Positions 46,612 through 56,487 of a stretch of 64,000 nt of DNA are shown here, piece after piece (within the stretch, counting starts at the first letter, position 1; every line of letters begins with the position of its first letter). The position numbers and the translations under genes were made by a program. The stretch comes from Isoetes taiwanensis. Its lineage: Eukaryota > Streptophyta > Lycopodiopsida > Isoetales > Isoetaceae. The stretch is taken from the NCBI GenBank assembly GCA_021234155.1, contig JAJEKV010000056.1, positions 5,640,932 through 5,704,931 of the forward strand, in the 5' to 3' direction. The notes beneath the pieces were generated by a model that saw nothing but the letters and a program-made list of their open reading frames with translations, searched no databases and was not told where the DNA came from.

Positions 46612-47972
46612 GTGGTTCATACCATAGATTTGAAACAAGGATCAAAACCAGTCCAACAAGCTCAAAGGAGAATGAGTCCAGCCATAGAGGAGCAAGTAAA
46701 GGTTGAAGTCATGAAGCTTTTGGAGGCGGGATTTATTGTACCAGTGCCAAATTCAGATTGGATCAGTTCTATTATACCAGTGAGAAAGCCAAATAACTCA
46801 ATCCGAGTATGTATTGATTACAGGGATCTCAACAAAGCTACCAAAAGAGATCATTTTCCTACACCATTCATCGACACTTTTTGGATATTGTTGCAGGAAA
46901 TCAGACCTACTCTTTCTTGGATGGTTACTCAGGATATAATCAGATTCAAATCTATCCACCACATCAAGCAATGACAGCTTTTCGAACACCTTTTGGCATT
47001 TATGCTTATAAGGTATTACCTTTTGGCCTTACAAATGCTCCAGCCACATTTCAGCGAGCTATGACATATGCTTTTCATGACATTTTGGACTATTTGAGAG
47101 TCTTTATAGATGACCTAACAGTGTTTTCAAATCCAAGAAGGGATCACTTGGATCACCTCAGAAAAGTTCTTGAAAGATGCCGATTGTATGTCATAAGTTT
47201 GAATCCTGCTAAGTGTATTTTCTTCACTAAAGGAGGAAAACTATTGGGCAATTATGTTTCAGAAAAGGGATTACAAGTGGATCATGGTAAGATTGCAGCC
47301 TTGGAGAAGGTCAAACCACCTACGAATGTATCACAAGTGAGAAGCTTATATGGCCAACTCAGTTTTAGTAGAAGGTATTTGCACAATTTTGCTAAAATAA
47401 CCCAGCCACTTGTGGATTGTATGAAGCCAGGGCAGAATTTTAGATGGAAGGAGGACGCTCAAGAAGCATTTGAATGGTGCCTTGGACAATTGAAAGAAAG
47501 AACTTTGCTTATTCCTCCAATAATGAGTGAGCCATTTCATTTATTCTTTACAGTTTGGGAGCAAGCTTTGGCTGTCACACTCTGTCAGAAAAATCAGCAA
47601 AAGCATTATGATGTGAATTACTATGCTAGCCGGTTGTTAACTCCACAAAAGCAGAAATGGACTCATGTGGAGCATCTTGGGTTGGCATTGAAGTGGGCCT
47701 TGAATAAATTTAGACATTATCTTCTTCCTTCACAATGGAATTCAGCAAACGTACAGTATGTCTACATTCATATGGATGTGAACCCATTGCCATGCATCTA
47801 TAATAAGATTGTCCAAGATCCTAAGTTTACAAGATGGGCTCTTATCATACAAGAATTTGAATTGAAGTACTATTTGAATAGTGGTGCTGAAATAGAAGAG
47901 GAAACAGACCAGCAAGTAGCATTTCAGGATAATGGAGTATTACAGGGGTTCTTTGAGACGGTGGATCTTTGA
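46612..47972 (+). CDS. Ty3/gypsy reverse transcriptase and RNase H
   Basis: Reverse transcriptase motifs in order: VVHTIDLKQGSKPVQQAQRR, SSIIPVRKPNNSIRVCIDYR, a frame break near 46890, FLDGYSGYNQIQI (motif A), AFRTPFGIYAYKVLPFGLTN (motif B) and the catalytic VFIDDLTVFS (motif C, FIDD for the usual YxDD). Then the connection (VRSLYGQLSFSRRYLHNFA) and RNase H region (YYASRLLTPQKQKWTHVEHL). It copies element RNA into DNA and removes the template. Motif A Asp and the DD pair are present; in the RNase H the first TDAS-type Asp is replaced (FFTVWEQALA), so that activity is doubtful. Confidence 0.9.
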
Positions 47973-47993
47973 TATGCCAACATATACAGGTAT

Positions 47994-49237
47994 TTGCAAG
48001 ATCAGACTTATCCTTCATCATTTTCAAAGCAACAAAAGCATGCTCTTAGAGTACAAGCAGCTGGTTATGTGGTGCATGAAGCTATTCTTTATAAGAGGAC
48101 TATGGAAGGTCTCTTATTAAGATGTGTTGCTGGTCAGCAAACTCATGATTTGTTGCAGCAAGCACATGATTGTCAGGGGCATTTTGTAGCCAGAACCACA
48201 GCTAGGAAGATCCTTCATTGGGGATATTATTGGCCAACTCTTTACAAGGATACTATAGACTTTGTTAGCAAATGTGAGAAGTGTCAAAGGCATAAACAAT
48301 TGACAGGCCACAATAATATGCCATTCCATCCTATTTTGAGTGTTGGTCCGTTTCATATGTGGGGATTGGATTACATTGGGCCTATCAATCCTCCATCTTC
48401 CAAAGGTCATAAGTATATCTTGGCAGCCACATGCATGTTTACAAAGTGGGTAGAAGCAATTCCAGCAAAGCATGCTACAGAAAATACCACAGTAAGCTTT
48501 CTTTATCACAATTTGATTTCTCGGTTTGGTGTTCCAACCATTCTTTTGTCTGATCGGGGAACTCATTTCATGGGGAAAGTAGTAGCTCAGTTAACAGAAA
48601 AGATTGGTGTTCAACATGTACAAGCTTCTGCTTATTATCCACAGGGCAATGGGCAAGCTGAGTCTACTAACAAAATTCTGAAAGCTATCTTGGCTAAAAC
48701 AGTGAAGGATAATCAAAGAAATTGGCATGAACCTTGACAGGTGCCTTATGGAGTTTCAGGTGTACTTATAAGTTGGCTACAGGATTTACACCATTTGAAT
48801 TGGTTTATGGAGTGGAAGCTGTGATGCCTATTCATTTGGACATTCCTTTATGTTCATTTGTAAAGCTACCTTATTATGAGAATTTGGGAGAAGTTCCAAC
48901 TCCAAATCAAGTGCATAATAGGATGGATGGTTTGCTGCAATTGCAAGAGATGAGACAAGAAGCAGCAGACTTCAATATGAGGCATAAACAGAAAGTAAAG
49001 CTTATCAAAGATAAGTTACAGGTTGTCAATCCATTTGAGGAAGGGCAATTGGTGTTGTGCAGGACTACTAAGCAGCATCTATCTAAATTCCAAAGCCCAT
49101 GGGAAGGTCCATTTCTGATTGATAAAGAGGTACCAGGTGGGGCTTTCTACTTGATGACGCCAGAAGGGGAATTGTTGCCTAATCCCAAAAATGGCAAGGA
49201 TTTTAGGCCTTATTTTGAAAGAGAAGTGCTATTCTAA
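47994..49237 (+). CDS. Ty3/gypsy integrase
   Basis: The N-terminal HHCC zinc finger is visible (HDCQGH ... CEKCQRH). The catalytic core has Asp in WGLDYIGPI, Asp in LLSDRGTHF and Glu in GNGQAESTNK, the D,D-35-E triad that joins element DNA to the target. A single frameshift near 48733 separates this from ALWSFRCTYKLATGFTPFEL and the C-terminal KFQSPWEGPFLIDKEVPGGA, a GPY/F-type module, with a stop at 49237. All catalytic residues remain, so the element was competent until recently. Downstream 49240-49630 is untranslated region. Confidence 0.9.
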
Positions 49238-49630
49238 GGGATTCAGATTTGGCAGAGCTCCAATTACAGAGAATTTGTGGAGAACTTTTGGGTTACAACA
49301 GGTCATTTTCTGTAAAAACAGATGGTGACAGTTCAATAATACTTCATCTATCCTACATCAAAAGATGTGTTTCGGCGATACGAATCCAAAGAGGTATGGT
49401 GCAGGTCAAACGGAGGTCTGGAACTCAAGATATCAGCTTCCAAAGTTTGCCACAGTTATAGAGGCTCTGTTTCGTCACTGTCATTTTGGACCAGTTTGGT
49501 TGTATTAGTCATTTGGATTTGAGGAGGGTGTAAATGGGTCATTTGGGGACATGTCCCAAGGACCATATTAGTGTGTTTTGTTGTGGGTTCTCCGCCACGG
49601 AGTGGCACATTTTCCCACTGTGGTCGCCAC

Positions 49631-50032
49631 TGTTGGGGTGATCACCACTCACCACACTCGTCACCACTCACCACTCACCACACTTGTCACCACTCACCAC
49701 ACTCATCACCACTCACCACTCACCACACTTGTCACCACTCACCACACTTGTCACCACTCACTACACTCATCATATACCGTATATAGAGTGATATACGCGC
49801 ATGCACGCGTGCAGGATATTTGCACATATGCATTGTGGAGCCATTATGATCACTGTATTATCTGAGCAGACAGCAAGAACAGAGAGACGGTGTATTTGGA
49901 GAGAGTGTTTTTACTTGATCTAGCTATGGAGATGATCATTCTTTGTGTTGTGCATTGCCTTGATCTGATAGATTGAGCTTGGATTGTTGGGTTTTTCATC
50001 CTTCTTGCAAGGTTAGAGTTCAGGCTCTAACA
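49631..50032 (+). repeat. 3' LTR of the gypsy element
   Basis: Same ends as 31618-31987. 402 bp, longer because the CACCACTCACCACACTTGT minisatellite (about 49646-49765) has more units. A handful of substitutions outside the minisatellite (for example GCATGTATGC versus GCACATATGC). Followed by AGCAC. Confidence 0.9.
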
Positions 50033-50037
50033 AGCAC

Positions 50038-50138
50038 TCTCTGGCTTTGGGACTCGTCGCAAGAATATTGACCATATAATTCTAATTAGGAGATCTGTCG
50101 CCTTGCATTACCTTGATTTTGCTCGAGGATACCTTTGA
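50038..50138 (+). pseudogene. unrecognised coding region, part 2
   Basis: Continues the frame interrupted at 31617: joined across the retained AGCAC it reads on as SGFGTRRKNIDHIILIRRSV to a TGA at 50138. This shows the gypsy element landed inside an open reading frame. Confidence 0.6.
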
Positions 50139-50139
50139 G

Positions 50140-50500
50140 ATGGACCCTTAGTAGTAATGGCCGCACGAACACACGACTTGCCCCGAGAAAAGGTAGCTCC
50201 AGCACTTGAAGGACACTTGACATGGAACATGCTACGAAACGTCGGCCATGGCCTCAAACTCAAAGACATTAAGGAACACTTCAAACCCGTCGACGTTCGC
50301 ATTAGAGCCCAAGGACCTACAAAAACGAGTAAGATAAATACCATAGCAATAACATCTTAGTAACCATAGTGCATAACAGACATCCATGATTAATGTTGCA
50401 GCCAGGAACTTCACAACCCCTCCACAGAATCAAGGAAGTCAAGGCCAAGCCTCGAATTGGACACCATGAAACTTATTCAGCCGAGAAGCACAGGAAGTCG
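50140..50500. other. spacer before second gag
   Basis: A 67-codon open frame (50157-50360, with LKLKDIKEHFKPVDVRIRAQ) may be residual coding sequence of the older element. Family not recognised. Confidence 0.35.
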
Positions 50501-51600
50501 AGATGACACCAGCCGAGATAGACAGGCGCCTAATGGAAATGGGCAAGCAGATGCGTGAGTCAGTACAGATTGTCACCCCACTCATTCGAGGGGAGGAGTA
50601 TGGGCCACAACAACCACCTCTTCAGAAAGAGGAATACTAACTCAACAATCGGCCAGAACAACAACCTACCTCACAGTCGTCCGGACACAACAAGAGAAAG
50701 AGAAGGACCAGAAGATGTCAAACCTCTTCAAGTTCAAGCTCAAATGATAGCTCAGATAGTGACTCTGACAGCAGTTCAGACAGCTCATATAGCAGGCACA
50801 AGCACCGCAGAGCAGAGGATTATCAAAAGAAAATAGACAGTGCAATGAGCAATGTCTGGAAAACACACAAGCTCAGACAATTTTCAGGGAAAGACAGATC
50901 GAGAATGGAAGTTGAAGCCTGGCTAGATGAGATGGAAGAATTTGGCAATTCATATGGCATGAAGGACAAAGATATTGGCAAGGTAGCAAATGCCAACTTG
51001 ATAGGACCAGCGCGCATATGGTGGAAGGGGTATGCAAAAAATAGGCTAAGGAGAAACAATTGTAAATTCAAAACCTTCAGCAAGGCTTTCCATAAACATT
51101 ACGTGCCACGTTCACATACTAGCCGCCAGATACAGTCTACCGCCTAGATCAAGGGAACCTGTCTGTAGTCAAATACACAGAGGAGTTTATGAGGCTAAGG
51201 TTAAACGTGCCTAGGATATCAGAAAGGTAGGCAATGAATGGTTATATAGAGGGGCTTAATAGCAACATCAAAAGATTAGTCCGTGCAATAAACCTCAGGA
51301 CAGTAGGGAAAGCAGAAGATAGCAAAACCCAATGCAGAGACAGTCGTATTACGACAAAGGGAAAGCAACAGGTAGCTTCAACCAAAAAGTGCCAACCCTT
51401 GCACAGGGAAGAGCACAACAGTACCAGGGTAAAAATGACAAAAAGACACCCTTCAAGGAACCTTATACAGCAGGTCCCTCGGCGGGCAAGTCTGTGAAGC
51501 AATTTTTGAACAACATATCTAAGGAAAAAAGGGACGAATGTATAAAGAAAAAGTTGTAGTTCAGGTGTTTTCAGCCAGGACATCGCACTTAAGAGTGCCC
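50501..51600 (+). pseudogene. gypsy gag, first copy
   Basis: An N-terminal block MTPAEIDRRLMEMGKQMRES is followed, after stops, by a Ser/Asp-rich linker and the gag domain [20 protein letters not shown] ... [12 protein letters not shown] ... [20 protein letters not shown]. The zinc knuckle at about 51560 has two stops and a missing cysteine, whereas the second copy at 54075 keeps it intact ([14 protein letters not shown]). Multiple stops and frameshifts: non-functional. Confidence 0.8.
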
Positions 51601-51607
51601 TTTTGTC

Positions 51608-52213
51608 ATGCAAGCAACTATAGCAGATCTGAAAGGATGTTATTCCCCAACAGACATAGACGTCGACGAGGAGGAGACCCAAGATTTCATCGAAGGTGAG
51701 TGTAGAATTCGTGCAGCAATAGAAACAAAAAATGTGGAGCGTCAGTCCATTGTCATTTCAGCAGAGGGCATTATAGATGATAAACCCTATCTATTCCTAA
51801 TAGATACAGGAAGCTCCCACAATTTTGCATCTCCTAGGATGGCATCGCTACTCAAAACAAAGATCCTCAAGCCAAAGCCCAGACCAATGAGCATGGCAAG
51901 TGGGGCAATTCGCCATACAAAAGGAAAAGGAGTGAACTTTGATATAACATTGAGCGGGGCAAATCTAAACATGAGGGCTGAAGTCATGGATATTAGAAAA
52001 TATGATCTCATAGTCGGCATGGAATTCTTAAAGCCAGCTAAAGCAATGATCGATTGTGATAAACATGAGATATCAATCATGGCACCCAATGGCAAATGTT
52101 TTTTGGTTAAAGCTAAGAAAATTGCCTCAATAATGCAGTGCATTTCATTAAAGCAATTGCATAAATGCATCAGCAAGGATGAGGTTGATTATATCCTCAG
52201 GCTAGAACCATAG
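51608..52213 (+). CDS. gypsy retropepsin-like protease
   Basis: An intact frame contains [15 protein letters not shown]-like [20 protein letters not shown] (catalytic Asp in D-T-G-S) and the distal hydrophobic [20 protein letters not shown], both diagnostic of retroviral-type aspartic proteases in gypsy elements. It cleaves the polyprotein. The frame ends at a stop after [12 protein letters not shown] just before the reverse transcriptase segment. Absent from the second unit. Confidence 0.85.
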   Translation: MQATIADLKGCYSPTDIDVDEEETQDFIEGECRIRAAIETKNVERQSIVISAEGIIDDKPYLFLIDTGSSHNFASPRMASLLKTKILKPKPRPMSMASGAIRHTKGKGVNFDITLSGANLNMRAEVMDIRKYDLIVGMEFLKPAKAMIDCDKHEISIMAPNGKCFLVKAKKIASIMQCISLKQLHKCISKDEVDYILRLEP

Positions 52214-52248
52214 ACCCAAACCAAAAGAATAAGGAGGAGGATGGAATT

Positions 52249-52668
52249 TTGAAACAATTACATAGGGCAATTGGCAAGTTAATTAAAGAATTTCATGACC
52301 TATTTCCAGATGAAATCCACGGATTACTGCCTTATAGAGGTGTGGAATGCGAAATCACTCTTGCACCAGATGCAAAACCAATTAGCAAAGCCCCCTATAG
52401 GATGAGCACACCTGAGCTAGCTGAGCTCAAGAAGCAATTGCAAGAATTATTAGAGCTTGGGTTCATTAGGCCAAGTGTACCACCTTTTGGTGCACCCATC
52501 CTCTTCGTCAAGAAGAAAGACGGAAGTCTACGGATGTGCATTGCCAAGAGCGGATGATCTAATGGACCAGCTCCAAGGAGCAAAGTTCTTTTCCAAGATT
52601 GATTTAAGGTCTGTTTACCATCAAATAAGAATCAAGAAGGAGGATATCCATAAGACCGCCTTTAGAAC
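52249..52668 (+). pseudogene. gypsy reverse transcriptase, N-terminal part of first unit
   Basis: [20 protein letters not shown], the [20 protein letters not shown] block and [10 protein letters not shown], then an internal loss (the DYRQLN block is missing) and [20 protein letters not shown]. It breaks at about 52668 into a second gag sequence instead of the expected catalytic core. Confidence 0.8.
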
Positions 52669-53297
52669 GGGAATGGAAGCTGAAGCCTGGCTAGATGAAA
52701 TGGAAGAATTCGGCAATTCATATGGCATGAAGGACAAAGATATTGGCAAGGTAGCAATTGCCAACTTGATAGGACCAGCGCGCATATGGTGGAAGGGGTA
52801 TGCAAAGTCAAATAGGCTAAGGAGAAACAATTGTAGATTTAAAACCTTCAGCAAGGCTTTCCGTAAACATTACGTGCCACACTCACATACTAGCCGTCAG
52901 ATACAACAGTTCTACCGCCTAGATTAAGGGAACCTGTCTGTAGCCAAATACATAGAGGAATTTATGAGGCTAAGGTTAAACGTGCCTACAATATCAGAAA
53001 GGTAGGCCGTGAATGGTTATATAGAGGGGCTTAATAGAAACATCAAAAGATTAATCCGTGCAATAAACCCCAGGACAGTAGGGGAAGCAGAAGATAGCAA
53101 AACCTAACGCAGAGACGGTCGTATTATGACAAAGGGAAAGCAACAGATAGCTTCAAACAAAAAGAGCCAACCCCTGCACAGGGAAGAGCACAACAGTACC
53201 AGGGTAAAAATGACAAAAAGACACCCTTTAAGGAACCTTATACAGCAGGTCCCTCGGCAGGCAAGTCTGTGAAGCAATTTTTGAATAGCATACCTAA
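52669..53297 (+). pseudogene. gypsy gag, second (duplicated) copy
   Basis: Repeats the gag domain from [20 protein letters not shown] through [20 protein letters not shown], matching 50907 onward. It directly follows truncated reverse transcriptase, which marks the duplication junction. Later stops as in copy 1. Interrupted at 53305 by the CACTA MITE. Confidence 0.8.
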
Positions 53298-53305
53298 GGA
53301 AAAAA

Positions 53306-54043
53306 CACTACTACAGAATAGGCAGTTTGCGACGTCATTTGCGACGTCTTTGCGACGTAACGAGAACATCAAACGTCGCATGCACATGCTTTAATAACGT
53401 TTCCCGCTCGTCGCAAATGACGTCGCCGTGGATTCGTCACAGCGCGACGTCACGTCGCATGTGCAACGTCACGTCGCATGTGCGACGTATTAGCGACGTC
53501 ATGGACGTCCCAAATACGTACAAAATATGTCCTTATGACGTTTTACAGACGTCGCTCATATGTTGCTAAGACGTACATATATGTGCGTCCAAAATGTGTT
53601 TTCGTGGACTTGAACCCCTAACCTTTAGCTAACAAACCTGAGGCCTTACCAACACTTCAATAACTTATATTTGTATTTATTTTGTATTTATTCTTAAAGT
53701 CGCAATGAGACGTTGCAGTTGCAACGTTTCACGTTGTAATGACGTTGCACTTGCGACGTGGCACGTACAATATGCGACGTCACACGTTTCACATGCGACG
53801 TCACACGTTGCACCTGCGACGTGACACGTCGCTTAACTTTTAACGGCGACATTGCCATGTCAGCTGCCACATAGGATACCTTTGCGACGTCTGACCAAAC
53901 GTTTCAATAGCGACGTGGGACGTTGCACATGCGACGTCGTTTGAATTTTGCGCGACATCTTTAGAACGCGCGCGAATTTTGCGACGTGGACGTTTCAAAT
54001 ACGCCGCAAACCGACGTCGCAAACAGCCCATTCTCTAGTAGTG
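53306..54043. mobile_element. 738-bp CACTA-type MITE
   Basis: CACTACTACAGAATAGGC at the left and GCCCATTCTCTAGTAGTG at the right are the classic CACTA termini. The target duplication is AAA (53303-53305, 54044-54046), and the uninterrupted paralogous site AAGGAAAAAAGGGACG is at 51523-51538. Many copies of GCGACGT/ACGTCGC fill both subterminal regions, as in the transposase-binding arrays of En/Spm elements. No coding sequence. The centre holds a tRNA-like GGTTCAAGTCC (minus strand, about 53608-53620). Confidence 0.92.
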
Positions 54044-54046
54044 AAA

Positions 54047-55161
54047 GGGACGAATGTATAAAGAAAAAGTTGTGCTTCAATTGTTGTCAACCAGGACATC
54101 GCACTCACGAGTGCCCTTTTGTCATGCAAGCAGCTATAGCAGATCTGGAAGGATGCATCAGCAAGGATGAGGTAGATTATATCCTTAGGCTAGAAGCCAT
54201 AGACCCAAACCAAAAGAATAAGAAGGAGGATGGAATTTTGAAACAATTACCTAGGGAAATTGGCAAGTTAATTAAAGAATTTCATGACCTATTTCCGGAT
54301 GAAATCCGCGGATTACCACCTTATAGAGGTGTGGAATGCGAAATCACTCTTGCACCAGATGCAAAACCAATTAGCAAAGCCCCCTATAGGATGAGCACAC
54401 CTGAGCTAGCTGAGCTCAAGAAGCAACTACAAGAATTATTAGAGCTTGGGTTCATTAGGCCAAGTGTACCACCTTTTCGTGCACCCAACCTCTTCGTCAA
54501 GAAGAAAGACAGAAGTCTACGGATGTGCATTGATTATCGTCAGCTCAACAGGCAAACGATAAAGAACAAATATGCATTGCCAAGAGCAGATGATCTAATG
54601 GGCCAGCTCCAAAGAGCAAAGTTCTTTTCCAAGATTGATTTAAGGTCTGGTTACCATCAAATAAGAATCAAGGAGAAGGATATCCATAAGACCGCCTTTA
54701 GAACGCGGTACGGGCATTACGAGTTCACAGTCATGCCTTTTGGTCTATCAAATGCTCTAGCAACATTTATGCGCCTGATGAATGACATCTTCAGGGATTT
54801 TCTAGACGAGTTTGTCATCATATTTTTCGATGACATTCTAATCTATAGCAAGTCTATCGAAGAACATGTCGTACATTCGAGGAAAGTATTAGAAAAGCTA
54901 AGAGGACATTGTTTGTATGCTAAACTTTCCAAATGTCACTTTGCAACAAGTAGAGTGGAATATTTAGGGCATGTGGTCATAGCAGAGGGAATCTCAACGG
55001 ACTCAGTAAAAATAGAAGCCATAGTGGATTGGTCAACACCAAAGAATGTCTTGGAAGTGAGAAGTTTTCTTGGCTTAGCAGGCTACTACCGCAAATTTGT
55101 AAAGGACTTTTTGCTAAGTGGGCATCCCCTTTGTTGGACCTCACTAAGAATAAGAAGGTAA
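54047..55161 (+). CDS. gypsy zinc knuckle and reverse transcriptase, second unit
   Basis: The knuckle [14 protein letters not shown] is fused by a deletion directly to [14 protein letters not shown], removing the protease. The reverse transcriptase is nearly complete: [80 protein letters not shown] and the catalytic [13 protein letters not shown] (FFDD). The frame breaks at about 55110 in the connection domain ([15 protein letters not shown]). Catalytic aspartates are kept. Confidence 0.88.
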
Positions 55162-55164
55162 AAG

Positions 55165-55600
55165 ATTGGATGGCATATTGGCTAGAGAACGTTCAAGCTT
55201 CATTCGAAAAGCTCAAAGAAGCCTTGACAACAACACTACACCCTACCAGATTCAAACAAGGATAAGCTAGTAGTAACTGATGCAAGTAAAGTAGCAACAG
55301 GTGGAGTTCTCATAAAAGAAGGAAGGGTGATAGCCTATGATTCTAAGAAGATGAGTGACGCTGAACAACGTTATTCAACACATGATCAAGAACTTCTAGC
55401 TGTTGTAAGAGCTCTTTGTATTTGGAGGCACTATTTGCTTGGTAGGGCATTTCAGTTAGATACTGACCACCAGAGCCTCCAATACATTATCACGCAACCA
55501 CTCCTCAATTTGAGGCAAAGACGCTGGATCATCTCCAATTTGTCCAGTGAATTCGTAAAAAAGATTGAAGAGGCCTTGCCTTCAAGCAAGGAATTCAAGG
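55165..55600 (+). CDS. gypsy RNase H region
   Basis: After the frame break: DKLVVTDASKVATGGVLI (first catalytic Asp), YDSKKMSDAEQRYSTHDQEL (Glu) and GRAFQLDTDHQSLQYI (Asp) form the RNase H triad. It degrades the RNA strand of the hybrid. A frame change at about 55262 separates it from reverse transcriptase. Confidence 0.85.
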
Positions 55601-55639
55601 AAGTATGGGCTAGTCTTTGCAAAGAAGCAAGGACAGATA

Positions 55640-56143
55640 AAGAAAGAGAAGCTTATAAAAGATAGAAAAAGGAAGGCAATCTTTTATACCACAAGGACAA
55701 ACTTTGCGTCCCAGAGGCATCGGGAGTAAGGAAGTTAATTCTTCATGATACTCATAATAGCCCAATAGCTGGCCACGCAGGGTAAACTTACTTGAAGATA
55801 AGAAGTAGTTACTTTTGGCCTGGCATGAAAAGGACATCGCCAACTATATCTGGCAGTGTCAATTGTGTCAGCAAACGAAAGCCGAGCAACTCCAAATTCC
55901 AGGAACCTTAGAACCCTTGACAGTGCCAAACGCTAAATAGAAGGTTGTGAGCATGGATTTTATAACTGGACTCCCAAGAACAGCAAGAGGCCAAGATGCC
56001 TTAATGGTCGTGGTCGACAAGCTATCAAAGATAACTCACTTTTTGCCATGTCGAACCACATATACAGCTTTGGATACCGCCTTGCTTTTTGCAAAGGAAA
56101 TATTTAGATTGCATGGGATGCCAAGGGAAATCATCTCTGATGG
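55640..56143 (+). pseudogene. gypsy integrase, truncated
   Basis: The HHCC finger is seen as HDTHNSPIAGHAG and CQLCQQTKAEQ in different frames. The core begins SMDFITGLPRTARGQDALMV (first Asp), runs through THFLPCRTTYTALD and ends GMPREIISDG, where the second Asp is the last conserved residue before the sequence changes abruptly at 56143/56144. The Glu and C-terminal domain are lost. Confidence 0.85.
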
Positions 56144-56487
56144 ATTTCAATACTAAATTGTGACGTTCCCGGGTAAAAGCATGAAAGGGTGTACGTACAT
56201 CGTACTGAATTGAAGGACGAATTTGTGCTTTTTTGGGGTACATTTTAGATGTACATCAAGATAGTCTGGTTTGTCGTTTTGTGTCAGGTTTGCAATGATT
56301 GCAAGATCATCCCTGACAGTGCCCCCAAAATTCTTGGTTAACCACCGAACCACCGAACCAATTCGAATGGATCCATCCCTCCCTTTCCGAAATTCCCCCC
56401 TTTCACAGGACGAACACCGAACAAATTCCAGAAGCAAACACATATCAATTGAATCTACAAGAAATACAAATCAATTTCAATCTGTTC

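Larger units (their letters stand above)
50501..56143 (+). mobile_element. second Ty3/gypsy element, rearranged and truncated
   Basis: gag, zinc knuckle, protease and reverse transcriptase are followed by a second partial gag and a second set of downstream domains, then RNase H and integrase cut off after REIISDG at 56143. A tandem partial duplication (first unit about 50907-52668, second about 52669-54705) explains the order. The second unit has lost the protease and gained a CACTA MITE. No LTRs of its own are identified with certainty; it may belong to the LTR at 25.7 kb. Confidence 0.8.

Noticed and set aside
49640-49770. CRISPR-like regularly spaced repeats
   Set aside because: Units are contiguous minisatellite copies without unique spacers, inside a plant LTR.
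49571-49865. His/Thr/Ser-rich open frames in the 3' LTR
   Set aside because: Translation of the CACCACTCACC minisatellite.
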